A stretch of DNA of 64,000 nucleotides from Taxillus chinensis (Eukaryota; Streptophyta; Magnoliopsida; Santalales; Loranthaceae), in contig CM042089.1 in NCBI GenBank assembly GCA_023512835.1, positions 15,550,562 to 15,614,561 on the forward strand, given 5' to 3'. Under the pieces are notes generated by a model. The model searched no databases. It was not told where the DNA came from and was given only the letters and a program-made list of their open reading frames with translations. The translations under genes were made by a program, and so were the position numbers. Below, piece by piece: positions 1 through 12,114 of this stretch. The number at the start of each line of letters is the position of its first letter. Position 1 is the first letter of the stretch.

Positions 1-154
1 CTAAGCACTTTGTAAGGACTTGTATTTGAGTCACCTTGTAAGTTGATTTATTATTGAGGATGATAATATTTAAAAGGCAATGTGATTGTCGACGTGAGCG
101 TTTTGGCTGTAAGTGAGCCTAGTTTAGAGTTTGGAGTCTCGCGAGAACATTTTA

Positions 155-245
155 GTATTTTGAGTCTATTATTATTATTGTCATTATTATCATTAAAATT
201 ATTATTGTTAGGGTTATTAAGGTTATTATTATTATTATTATTATT
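155..245. repeat. (TTA)n microsatellite-like tract
   Basis: Runs of TTA and ATT triplets with a few interruptions. The surrounding 1-650 is AT-rich intergenic DNA in which I recognise no gene. Confidence 0.8.
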
Positions 246-418
246 ATGAGTTAAAAGAAATAAATTAAATTAAAGAGTATATAAGGGATCGAAAGAAAAA
301 AAGGAGAAAGAAAAACCCTACATTCATGCGTGCGCAGTCCTGGTAGAGGAAGAAAGCAGAGAATAACCGTTCCTGATGTTCAATCCTTCGAAGCTTAATC
401 CAAGTAAGTGACTCTTTA

Positions 419-546
419 TCCTTTGTTAATTCTATGATATGATATTATATATATTATAATATATATAGTACATTATATATTATAATATATATATATAGTA
501 TATTATATTTTATATATATATATAATATATTATATATATATATATA
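419..546. repeat. (TA)n-rich low-complexity tract
   Basis: Almost pure alternating TA with short TATAATATAT variants. Local dyads such as this form hairpins readily and tend to change length. Confidence 0.85.
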
Positions 547-650
547 AGAGTCCCAAATTAATGCATGAAAATTACCAAGATATAGAAATAAAATTTAAAT
601 TTGTTTTATTAGTAAAATATATTAATTGATACCGTTCTAATAGTAAGGGC

Positions 651-1518
651 TGATATTCCCAAGATCCAAGCAAGATCATTTGGGTATTTATACTTGTATA
701 CAGAGAGGGGGTGAATCTGTATACTTTAAAACTATTTCCTTAGTTTTAAGAGTAGGATACTTCTAGAGATATTCTAACAGATGTAGTTGGTATTTGGATT
801 GTATTTTAGTGTCTCATGCAATATCAGTTAACAGTAGGTATGTATGAGAAGAAAAGACAGAGACACGCAGTTTACGTGGTTCGATCAATGTGATCTATTC
901 CACGGTGGTGAGGGTGAACCTACACCAAGTCCAATCCACTATATGCTTTTAGTACAGTAGGGTCTAGCCCTTGTTACAACAAGATTAACTCTCTCTTCCT
1001 TAAATGCAAATACACAAGTAGTATTACTCCAGTACTCACTCAATGTGACGAACTATCTAGCACAATCTGCTCCTGCGTATTCATCTGTTTACACTACTCG
1101 ACCTTCAACCACTCTTTGGAAAACTTACAATTTGTTCGTTAAATGTATGAGGAAGAAGAACGAATTAACTCACTATTATCTTGTTTTCAATCTTCCTCTC
1201 TCTAAGTATGCTGTATGAACTACTCTGCGTCACTCTTGTATCACTCCAGATACGTTGCGTGTATTCTATGATATTCTGATGCTTATATGAAGTAAGGCAT
1301 ATTCCTTGCTTGTATAGGTCGACCACAATAGCAAACCCTTCTGCTAGGGATAAGCATGTTTCACCTTTTGATCTTTATCGTTGAAACATGTTAAGCCAGC
1401 CTCAGATGATGTGTTTTGCAGTACTTAACGTGCATAAAGACGTTGTCCGAGCGGTAACTTACTGAAATGTCATCCTTCAGCGCGTTTCGTTCCTTCGACT
1501 AGCCACAGCCTCGTATAT
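651..1518 (-). mobile_element. Ty1/copia LTR, interrupted copy, minus strand
   Basis: On the minus strand this ends in GGATCTTGGGAATATCA, the same end as the copia LTR at 21192-22217. It shares the internal block around a TACACCAAGTCCAATCCAC-like segment and the GTACAGAGAGGGGGTGAATC motif. Just beyond the LTR end (634-645) lies a degenerate primer site (TACTATTAGAAC, compared with TGGTATTAGAGC), so this is probably a 5' LTR whose internal part lay towards coordinate 1 and is lost. A gypsy element inserted at 1519 cuts it. LTR-like sequence resumes at 16352-16407 and probably at 18829. Confidence 0.7.
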
Positions 1519-1642
1519 TGTTGAGGACCTTGATTAGGATCCAACAACAATCTAGAGAAGGATAACTGAATACCCAAACTTTAGCCCAAGCAATTCAAGC
1601 CAAAAATAAGTATAAACCTCTAATATGAGAGTTTATAATTGT
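1519..1642 (-). repeat. Outer piece of the gypsy 3' LTR
   Basis: Nearly identical to 15959-16080. It stops at the TSD (attgt, 1638-1642) of the Tat-like insertion and continues at 13776. Confidence 0.85.
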
Positions 1643-4367
1643 TGTCATCACTGGATTTCGTCCAGGGGGAAACCCGCTTTTGGGAATGCGGTTAACCCTA
1701 CCCTTCACCTGAATGGTGATGAAAAATACATAGTCGCCACCAACTATTTTTGGGGTGCAGTTAGTCACCTAAAAATGATCCACATCGCTAGAGCTGGATT
1801 CGGGAGTTTATTACGTGTGAGGAAGGATTAGCACCTTCACAATGCCCTTTCGGTACCTATCTTAGGAGAAGGAGATTTCTGATTTACTTTAACTATTTGC
1901 TTAAATTTAACTAGTCTAAAGGTGATATTGAATATGCTAAAAATATACTCTTTTTTTATTTTTATTTTCTAAACTGTTTGTTAAAGTTATAATTAAATCG
2001 AAATTATCTTAAGCATCTAAGAGATATCCTATTGTTTTTTTTGGGTTTTTTTAATTTCTAAATTCTTTATTAAAATTAAAAATTAAGTCCAATTTTCTAA
2101 ATTTTTTTGCTAAAAGAATCCTAAGGGTGGAGTTATTTTTTTATTTCTAATTCCTTTATAAAAAAATTAAATATTTAAGTCAAATTGTTTTCAAAAAGTA
2201 AATCCTAACAAAAATAATTTTAAAAAAAATATTTTCTTTTTCCTTGTCTTTTGAAAGTAAAAATTTTAAAAGAATGGGTTAAAAAGATTAAAACAAAAAA
2301 AAGGAAAGTTACAAAAAATAATTTTTTGGTCTTTTGAGAAAATGGTGATTCTAACAGGTTTTTTTTTTGAAAGAATTGACTAAAAAGATAAAAAAGGAAA
2401 CTTAAAGAAACATTTTTGTTTTTGGAATTTTTTTTTGTTTCGCTTTGTTTTGGAAATGAAGACATTTTGTTTTGTTTTTTGTTTCTTGTTTTTTAAAAGA
2501 AAACATTTTTATTTTTGTTTTGTTTTATTTTTTGTTTTTGTTTTTTTTGTTGTTTTTGTTTTTAAAAGAAAACATTTTTTTTCTATTGGGAAGCACACCT
2601 TTTTTTCTTAACATTTTGATATGTTTTTTTTTTTTGAGAAAATAGAGTAAGTAAATAAATGTGTTGTGTGTGCTTATGACATCCACAAAACAAAACACAA
2701 AAATCATTCTTTTCTTTTCTTTTCTTTTCTTTTTCCCTTTTTTGTGTTTTTTTTCTCTTTTTTTTCCCTTTTTCTCATTTCACTCATTTCCACTATGTTT
2801 TTGTGTTGTTACACATTACAAATATTAAGCCAACAATGGCTAAAACATTTACAAATTACAACACCAAGCCTAACAAAAATACCCCACAACCCAAGATCAG
2901 TACCACATGACTAAATAAGGCAAAACAAAACTTACAAAAATTGACCCAAATATCAACGCAATATAAACCATAATCGAAAATGCACAAATAAAAAGAAAAA
3001 AGAAATGACATTAAACAGGGAAAGAACTAGGTTTTAAAATTTGTATCCACATGTCATACACCATAATAAAAAAAAACTGGGTTTTAAAAAATATTTATGC
3101 AAAGCCAAGTTCATTCGGGTGGCTAAAACGTGCTGAAGTAAGGCTGAGGTTCACGAAAGAAATAAACACCTAAAAGAGATGCTAACAAATACATATGAGA
3201 GCCTGCATGCCACGTTTCATGACATGGTATTTGGACAAGTAAAGCCTGACAGTAAGCTGTAGATGCCTAAACCCAAACCAGGAACAGAGGTGTCAACAAA
3301 TGAATCACTAACAATATTATCAAACAGGGATGTCCTATGTATGAATATCCATGAAACTTTAAGAACCAGACACACATATTTGACACAGGAAGTTTAACAC
3401 AAAAGGATTGATTTGCATCGACCACTGCATCAGATGGTGAAGATCAAATACTAAATACTAAAAACCAGATCAACAAAACCAACCACCTTAAGTGTATAAA
3501 CCTTATATAAAAAAACAAAAACAAAAATGTTTTCTTTTAAAAAACAAGAAACAAGAAACAAAACAAAATGTCTTCATTTCCAAAACAAAGCGAAACAAAA
3601 ATGTTTCTTTAAGTTTCCTTTTTTATCTTTTTAGTCCATTCTTTCAAAAAAAAAAAAGTTAGAATCACCATTTTCTCAAAAGACCAAAAAATTATTTTTT
3701 GTAACTTTCCTTTTTTATCTTTTTAGCCTATTCTTTTAAAATTTTTACTTTTAAAAGACAAGGAAAAAGAAAATATATTTTTTAAAATTATTGTTGTTAG
3801 GATTTACTTTTTGAAAACAATTTGACTTAAATATTTAATTTTTTTATAAAGGAATTAGAAATAAAAAAAATAACTCCACCCTTAGGATTCTTTTAGCAAA
3901 AAAAATTAGAAATTTGGACTTAATTTTTAATTTTAATAAAGAATTTAGAAATTAAAAAAAAACCCCAAAAAAACAATAGGATATCTCTTAGATGCTTAAG
4001 ATAATTTTGATTTAATTTTAACTTTAACAAACAATTTAGAAAATAAAAATAAAAAAAGAGTATATTTTTAGCACATTCAATATCACCTTTAGACTAGTTA
4101 AATTTAAGCAAATAGTTAAAGTAAATTAGAAATTTCCTTCTCCTAAGATAGGTACCGAAAGGGCATTGTGGGGGTGCTAATCCTTCCTCACACGTAATAA
4201 ACTCCCGAACCCAGCTCTAGCGATGTGGACCATTTTTTTAGGTGACCAACTGCACCCCAAAAACAGTTGGTGGCGACTCTGTATTTTTCATCACCATTTA
4301 GGTGAAGGGTAGGGTTAACTGCATCCCCAAAAGCTGGTTTCCCCCTGGACGAAATCCGGTGATGACA
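1643..4367. repeat. Large inverted repeat of Tat-type LTR ends (arms 1643-2525 and 3515-4367)
   Basis: The two arms of about 870 bp are reverse complements with few differences. Examples are TGTCATCACTGGATTTCG at 1643 against its complement before 4367, and a shared TGTCTTCATTTCC block near 2460 and 3570. The spacer (2526-3514) continues LTR sequence of the left copy to about 2790 (compare the purine-rich tract near 40118). The rest is AT-rich with no gene seen. Frames in the arms and spacer are low-complexity and not credible genes. Confidence 0.85.
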
Positions 4368-4369
4368 GC

Positions 4370-4387
4370 TAGTGACTCTGCTGGGGA
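4370..4387 (+). promoter_or_regulatory. Primer-binding site of the Tat/Ogre-like element
   Basis: TAGTGACTCTGCTGGGGA lies 2 bp after the LTR end TGATGACA. It resembles the tRNA-Arg-type primer site used by Ogre/Tat elements and matches the site at 34548. It reads on the plus strand although the element's outer ends read minus. Confidence 0.7.
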
Positions 4388-4455
4388 ATAGAATTCAGAT
4401 CTCATCTGGAAAACTCTTTAGTTGAGGGCGCTTCGGCTGCTGGGGAGGCTTGCTT

Positions 4456-5946
4456 TGTCACGCCCCGGACCACCCGGGAACCCACGGCCCCACCCACACG
4501 GAGGGCGAGGGGTAGACACCAGATTTCACAACCCCACACACAAAAAGAAGTCAACAAAAACCAACCATCAAAGACCAACCCATCCCACACCGGGTCTCCC
4601 AAAAACAACAACAAGAAAAAGGCCTCCACCTTGGTGTCCACCTACCCCGAGTCCCCAAAAAAAAAAAACAACCCAAGAGGGGGGGGGGGGCCCCGCCCCG
4701 GCCAAAAAAAAAAAAAAAACCCAACCCCACCCCAAAGGGATCATGTCTCCCAACCCATCCCATGTCCAGCTCCAGCCATGGTACAAGTGTGGTACAACGT
4801 TCACAAACAAACACCACATCACATTACCTCCACCAGCCACCCACCACAGTGATTACCCCTCTTCGGGCCAGTGATTTACCGCCTCTTCGCCAAGTGCCAC
4901 ACACACACACCAGGCCACAGCACAACCAACACGAGCCCGTCCAGCGACAACCCACCACAGGCAAGAGCAACACCGATCAACACACAAACCACAGCCCCAC
5001 GGACATATTACCAAACACTTAAGGGCACACACAACCAAGTTCACACAGGTTTTCATCAAACAGTAAGCAAAAAAAAGACGAGGCTTTTATCAAACACTTT
5101 TCATGCACACACAACAAACACCAAAACCATTAAGGCCAACATTCATAGGAGGTCCACCATATGTTTACAAAAAATAAACCGCCCAGACCCTAGGACAGAG
5201 GAGGATGTAGGAAGAACGAATCCCTACCAAAATCAAGGAAAACGCAACACGCAACCCCCCATCCACCCCCCCAAACCCAAGCCGAACGCCGTCCACCCAC
5301 GAGCACCGACCACCCACGCAAGCCCCCACCGGAGCCCCTCCCCTCTCTCTCTCTCTGCGACTGGAGCACCCCTAAACCAACAGGGGGCCCCTCCTTATAA
5401 GACACCAACATCAAACGACGTAGTTTTGATTAGTGATCCCGGGATCAAACGCGTGTTTTGTCCCAGTCCCCCTTCGCACCCATAAGCCAAAATACTTAAA
5501 TTTCACATGGCCTTTGAGAAGTTCCTTAGAATGTCAAACCAGGGACCATGCAACAGCGCACCCAATTGCCCCACCCCAATGGCCGCTCCAAGCCCAACCA
5601 CCACAAGTCTCCTTGCATCTTGTAGGGCTCGAGGGCAAATAGCTTGCACGGAAATGGGGATTCACGTTCAGCTCCAAAGCCAATTTTGGTGTGAGGCCTC
5701 ATTCTAGAAACTTTTGTTCTTGCACCCATTGTTGAGGCCATCTACAGGTCAAAGTGAGCTCCAAGATCAGCCAAAACAACCTTCAACCCTCAGAACGCAA
5801 AGCACTTCCTAGGGCAAACGCACACTCCAAAAATCGACACAGCCCTCTCAAAGCCCCTCTGGCTCATCTCTACCTTAACGTACCACACCAAGGTGTTTGT
5901 GGTTAACTCCTTACACACACACACGGTCAACATCCTCTCCCCCCCA
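4456..5946 (-). repeat. 3' LTR of the C-rich element
   Basis: Aligns along its length with 10658-12114: shared TGTCACGCCC start, CACGGAGGGCGAGGGG, GACCCTAGGACAG and GATCAAACGCGTGTTTTG. The two copies differ by very many short insertions and deletions at base runs, and this copy is poorer in T. It contains a (CT)n tract near 5339-5357. Confidence 0.8.
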
Positions 5947-6594
5947 AGCTTTTCGTCCTCGAAAGAAAGACAACGAGGAAAACACACAGCTCCCATTTGC
6001 CACACGGCGAGCTACACACCCAAAGGGCATACACCGCACATTGTACACAAAGCAACATAGTCCCGCCCCCCCCCATAACCACACGCATCACACATGAACA
6101 CCCACATGTCCAAAATCCATCCAGCACATTTCATTACACTTCAAATAAAAGCAAAAGTCAAAGGAAAACAAATACACCCAACACCACCCCTCCACCCTTA
6201 AGATTGTCTCCTCGAACAACTCGGGCACCGCTCACGCATCACGACTCCGTCCCATGTCTCCTCCTCCATCCACTCCGCACCGCACAAGGAAAGCGACCAC
6301 GCAAGCTTCTCTCGCCACGAGGAACGAAAGGGCCTCACACGACATGCTCCTCGATGTCCACCCCACAACACTGAGGGGGTCGGGTGAATTCAACGGGACA
6401 CCCTTGGCACCTCACCTCGTGGTAACGCTACCGAGGCACGCCCACACACCACCAAAAGGACCACCGCGGAGATAGCTTGGAACCCCGCCCACGCGAGCCA
6501 CGCGGGACCGAAGGAACACAATCCCACAAAACCCAAAGGGCCGTCGCTGATCCGCATGACCCGACTCGAGGACAACAACGCCGACGAACAACTT

Positions 6595-7652
6595 GACCCC
6601 CCCCCTTCATCCCCCCCCCCCCCCCCCCCCCGCCCCCCCCCCGTCCCAAGAGGCCGCCCCCACCTGTCCAACCAAAGGGCCCGCCGCCACACGCCTCAAG
6701 GGCCACCCAATGGATGCTCGAAACTCTTGCACAAACTCAACCCACCAAAGGAGGAGGCCACACCCCCAAAACACCGCCCTCACAGTCCCCAAGCGATCCC
6801 TCTCTTCGGCCGGTCTCGGGGGAAAGGCTGTACCAGGAGCTTGTCCCAGCCCCCAACCCGCCCAAACGGAGTGAACCGAACCGGTCCGGACCCGATGAGG
6901 TACGCCCCCCAGCCCCCCCCAATCTCCTCCCCACAGACCAGTCCCGCCCCCACACGAGGGCCCTTTGGAGTCACCACCCCCACCCTTCCTCCAAAGGGTG
7001 GGGGAGACCGCCACCACCAGGCCCACCCCCGCAAGGGCAGGGCCACATGCCCGCCGGCCGCCGATGCCCTTCACCCGTTGACCGGAGGCACCCAACAAAG
7101 GCCACACCTTTCACCCAGGCCACCAAAGGCTCAAGATGAACACTTTACCCGGATGCACAAAACCTAGCGGAACCCTCATCCCTCACCCCAGGGCCCTCAC
7201 GACCACGCCCCAGCCTCGCCGCCCCCGCTCCGACCCCCCCCATACCCGAGCCTCACCCACCCCATCCCCCGAAGGCCCGCACCACCACCAGGCCGCGTCC
7301 CACCATCCGACAAGCACCCATGCCACCCCATCCCACCCCCACCTCACTTTCCCTTTCGCTCACCCACCAACCCTCCCGGTTGAGAGTAAATCAAAGGTCG
7401 CACCACCCACCCTTTGCCTCATCAGTCCTTCCAGAAAAAACATATCAAAGCCCCCCTTGAAAAATTAAAAATCGAGAACACCACAACTTTCCCCAAGAGG
7501 GCGCCACCTTCAGGGCAGAGACACCGCACCAGGTCATGAGTAGATCCCCCCCCCATCCCCCCCCCCCATCCCCCCCTCCCCCCCCCGCACCCAGCCCACA
7601 CCGCGCCCCCCCATAACACACACCCCACAACCCTGGATGCACACCCCATATG

Positions 7653-7683
<31 letters not shown>

Positions 7684-8251
7684 AATATCCTCCCCCCCCC
7701 CCCCCCCGGTCCCCCGCAAGTGGTCAAACGGGTTCTGAGAGCCCCAACCCCCCCCCCCCCCCCCCCCCCCCCCCCAACCCTCACCCCCCCCGCCCCCCCC
7801 CCCCTTTCGAGCCGCCGCCACCCCCCCCCCCCCCCCCCCCCCCCAGAGCCAACGGAGACCCTCTACAAACGACAAGTACCCCGCCAAGCCAGAACACACT
7901 CAAAACGTTGGTGGCCTCGCCCACAGCCACGGCCTCATCTTGGCGTCCACCCAACCCCATGACACCACAGGCCAAGAAAGTGAACTAACTTTGCACCAAA
8001 CCACCTTGCTAACAAAACGCCCTCAGGTGCCCCAAGGCTCCACCCCCCTCGGTCTTGGAATACCCAAGATATCGCATAACCCACCACGACGAGTCTAAGT
8101 ATGGGGCAAAGACTTGGTTCATCAAGCACGAACACCCCCTCCCCCCATTAGGAGCCCGGGCCACACCCACGCAATGCCCATACCCCAACGGAAAACCGGC
8201 CCGGGGGCCCCCCCCCCCCCCCCCCCGCGCGGGCGCCCCCCCCCCCCCCCG

Positions 8252-8288
<37 letters not shown>

Positions 8289-8626
8289 GTCTATCTAACC
8301 AGGCCCCACTCACCGGTCAACGCACCCGAGGCCGGGTCTTGTTCTTCAAAACCGACCCCCCCATCAGCCAGCAGACGAACGCGCCACCCCTTCTTAGAAG
8401 CACCGACACCCCAGGGAGGACTCAACCCCGGCCCACCACTCCTCGATTTGTCTCCCCCCCCCCCCCCCCCCCCCCCCCCCCCGCCGCCCCCCGTTGCACG
8501 GGAATCGACCCACCCGCCCACCAAGGGAACCCACCTCCTCTTAGGTGGCACTCTCACTCTCGAAACACCCAATTGGTCCACAAGGCCCCCCCCTTTCCAC
8601 CTCCCCCAAAGGTCGGGCCCACCCCC

Positions 8627-8672
<46 letters not shown>

Positions 8673-9920
8673 CACACTCCCCGCGGGCAAGAGGCCCCGC
8701 AGTGCACAAGGTCACACCCCGCCGAAAATCCTATCTTGGCCGGAAAGCCATAGCCAACCATCCCAAGATCGGTCGAACGTCCTCAAAGGCATCACATGCA
8801 AGCAAAACCGCCACCTCGCCATGGTTCACACGCCACGACACACTCGCCGTACCTCATCATGCCTCCCACCGGAGACCCACAACTAGGGCCTCGCGCCTCC
8901 GCACCCAAGCCGTATTACAAGCCAAGAACAAACGAACATGATGCCCGTACAAAGAACAAGCTAATGACGGGAGACGAGGGTCCTCTACCACCGATGGTCC
9001 GCTCCACCCTCACCGGTGGGGGTGGTACCACCTCCTCCCGGTATGTCGCCTCAGCCAAACACCCTTCCTTGGCCTCGTGCCACCGGTTGGCTCACTCACC
9101 GCCCCCCCCCCCTTCCCCCCACCTCCACCGCCTCGCCCTCCCCGCTCCGGCCTCCCCGGGGTCGGGTCCGACCGGATCTGCTCAGTCGGCCCGCCACCGA
9201 CGAGCGGGTCTCTCACCGGTGCACGGAAGCAGCACACTCCTCACGCCGGGTGCCACCCCCCCCCCCCCCTCCCCGCTGCCACTCCCGCAACCCGGCGCAG
9301 GCCCTCTCGTCCACGTTGTCTCGCCGCCCTTCTTGGGGCCTCCCTTTGAAGGACCCGCTCTCCACGGGGCATCCGCTCGGTAGACTCCCACTGGACCACC
9401 CCGTCTTCCGCCGCCAAAGGTGAACCTCCCAGGGGTTCCCGATCCAGACCCCGAAAGCCGCTATCCCTCTCCTCCGTCTTGAGCCTCTTGGGCCCTGCAC
9501 TCGATCGTCCACTCTGCCCGCGCCCCCGAGGGCCTGCCTCCCATCACCCCCCCCCTCCCCTCCCTAACGGGCCGCCTCTCCCCCCCCCCAAAGATCGGCC
9601 CTCAAGCAAACCCCCCCCCCCCCCCCACCCCCACCCCCCCCCCCCCCCCCCCCCCCCCGAGACCCAGAACTTGGGCCTTCGGTCCTCCCTTACCACCTCG
9701 GGAGCAAACCTACCAACCCGAACCCCCTCACGGCCGTCTTGGATCCCGCCGCCAATTCTTCCCTCTGCCTCTCACCGATCGGGAAGAACTCATCTTGGAA
9801 GAGTCAACCCTCCCAAACATGGTCGACCCACCTCCCACGCAACACTCGTCCACCACTCCAACAGCGCCCCCCCCCCCCCCCCGCCCCCCGCCCCCCCCCC
9901 CCCCCCCCCCCACCCCCCCG
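6595..9920 (+). repeat. Cluster of poly-C tracts
   Basis: Long C runs occur around 6597-6648, 7541-7586, 7651-7709, 7747-7844, 8208-8285, 8453-8482, 8626-8668, 9611-9658 and 9866-9917, broken by single G, A or T. Such density is unusual for plant DNA. It is either a genuine G-rich-sense retroelement or poor consensus sequence. Confidence 0.85.
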
Positions 9921-10642
9921 CACCTTACCTCCTCGGGGCAGGAGAAAGGGAACACACGCTCAACGCCTCAACCACCGCTCGCCTACCACGGATCTTCCCC
10001 CCTTAATCGCGGAGGTTGTTCCTTTCGACCGTGTCACCACGTCACCTCTGCACGGGTCGGTACCCACCGCGACTCCCACGTTCACAGGCGCCTCAGCGGG
10101 GTGGTGGTGGTGGCCCACCCTCGCCCTCTCACGGCCCCCCTCCCAACGCCGCCGGGTCCCTCCCGTGCCTCGTACCCAGCCGGATGCCTTCTTACCGTGC
10201 GCCGCATGCCCTCCAACGGATGGTCCCACCGGACCCTCATGGGCGATGCCACGCCCATGCCCGGACGCACGTGTCCTCTCCTCGGTGGCATCTTACACAG
10301 AGAAGATGCACAAACGGACGCGTTTGCTATAGTGCACTCTCCCCATTATCAGTCAAGCCGTACATGGCTTCCATATTTTACCATTGCTTAACAATATTGC
10401 CCGACAATCCACATTGTAGTCACCCAAGGCATCCAAGAATATTCGAGTGCTCCACAAACATGTTAGCACATCCTTTACACATGTCAACAAGCAACTAGGC
10501 CCTAAGCCAATGCACAAATACCACAAGAGACTACCCCAAGACACCTTGGAGGCTCAAGAGGACCATGTTGACGCTGTCCCTCGGGCCCTCCAAAGGACTC
10601 AAGATAACCAAGTCCGCCCACTACCCTAGGCCAACAGACCAT

Positions 10643-10657
10643 GCTACGATACCATAT
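10643..10657 (-). promoter_or_regulatory. Primer-binding site of the C-rich element
   Basis: The minus strand reads ATGGTATCGTAGCAT directly after the LTR end GTGACA. It is close to TGGTATCAGAGC, the initiator-tRNA-Met primer site common in plant copia elements and chromoviruses. Confidence 0.6.
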
Positions 10658-12114
10658 TGTCACGCCCGGATTTCCAACCCGAGGAAACCGGCACGTGACT
10701 CCCTTACCACACGGAGGGCGAGGGGTTAGAACAACCAAGAATTTTACTTTCAACATCCAAACACATTAAGAAGTAATGTTCAACAAAAACCAACCAGTTT
10801 ATCAAAAGAATTATTTCAACCCATCCCCACGGGGTTCTCGTCCCAAAAAGAAAACAACATAAACAAAAGTAAAGGTCCTCCACCTTGGTGTATCCACCTA
10901 CCCGTAAGTTCCGGAAAACAACAAACACAGAGGGGGGAGCAACCACCCCTAGGGACAGCCCCACCCACCCATGTCCAGCCACATGCCATGTGTACAAGTG
11001 CGTGTTGTGTACAACAGTTTAACAACATAAAACACCACTCAACATTTAATCCTCCACGCCACCGCCAACACTACCACAAGGTTTAACGCTTTGGCCAAGG
11101 ATTTAACCGCCTTTGGCCAAGTGATTTAACCGCCTCTCAGGCCAGTGCCACGCACACAACACACATGGCCCAAGCTACACCAACACTGGGAGCACCCGTT
11201 CCAGCGTACAAACCCAACATTCGCCAAGAGCAACATCCAAGAACATCACCTAAACCACAAGCCACACGGACATATTCCAAACACTTATGGGCATATACAC
11301 ACCACACAATAAGTTCACACAGTATTTCATCAAACATGTAGCGGCTGTGACGGCATTTTATCAACACTTTTCATGCATCACCAAACACCGAAACACCAAA
11401 ATGCCATTGAAGGCCACTTCATATAGAGGTCACCCTATATGAATTTACATAAAATAATATAATATTGCCCAGGACCCTAGGACAGGGAGGATGTAGGAAG
11501 AACGACTACCCAAGGAAACGCAACACGCGACGGCGACCCAGCGACGCCGCCACCCACGGAGCACCGACCACCCACGCAAGACCCCACCGGAGCTCTCCTT
11601 CCCTCTCCCTCCCCCTCTCTGCCGGTGAAGCAACAACCCTAACCTAAACAGGGGCCCCTCCTATAAGACACACTCCCGTAGTTTTGTTAAGGAATCCCCG
11701 GGATCAAAACGCGTGTTTTGACACACAAGCACCCCTTCCCACCCATAAGGCCAAAACTTATTCACAGGTCCTTTGGAGAAAGTTCCTTAGAATGCAAAAC
11801 CAAGGGACCATAAAACTAGCCGCACGCATCCGCCACCCAAGGCGGCGCTCAATGCCCAACCACCACAGTCTCCTCTAGAGGCCGGGGCAAAAAGTCCTGA
11901 AATGGGTGTCAGTCGCCCAAATGCTAAATTCGTGGGAGAGGACCTCATTCTAAACTTTTTTTCTACCCTGTGGGCCTCCTAGCAAAGGAGCCCAAGATCA
12001 CACTAAACCGACCAACTCCTAGGGCAACCACTTACACTCCCCTCAAAGTCCCCTCTTGGGCTCATCTCTTCCTAACTTGCCACACCAAGGTGTTTGGGTT
12101 ACCTTACCCCCCCA
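10658..12114 (-). repeat. 5' LTR of the C-rich element
   Basis: Partner of 4456-5946, with TGT at one end and CA at the other, followed by TSD tgctt. Its base composition is far more ordinary than that of the left copy and the interior. A heptad CCTATAA near 11662 could be the TATA region on the plus strand but is not oriented with the element. Confidence 0.8.

Larger units (their letters stand above)
4456..12114 (-). mobile_element. C-rich LTR retrotransposon, chromovirus-like, minus orientation
   Basis: LTRs of about 1.49 kb (4456-5946) and 1.46 kb (10658-12114) both read TGTCACGCCC to CCCCCCA on the plus strand. An exact 5-bp TSD, tgctt, sits at 4451-4455 and 12115-12119. A minus-strand primer-like site (TGGTATCGTAGC, 10643-10657) adjoins the right LTR, so the right LTR is 5'. 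The internal region (5947-10657) is extremely C-rich on the plus strand, with many C runs of 12-45 nt. No gag or pol motif could be read on either strand. The long proline- or glycine-rich frames come from the C/G runs. Confidence 0.8.

Noticed and set aside
1430..1500. Possible tRNA near TGTCCGAGCGGTAA
   Set aside because: The D-arm-like words occur by chance in the copia LTR; no acceptor stem or T-arm closes.
2220..2914. Phe/Lys-rich frames at 2220-2914
   Set aside because: Low-complexity T/A tracts in the Tat LTR; the same region is mirrored at 3515-4367.
4422..10630. Many long frames rich in proline (plus) or glycine (minus)
   Set aside because: They are translations of poly-C/poly-G runs, occur in all frames at once, and have no domain. 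They lie inside a retroelement of doubtful sequence quality.
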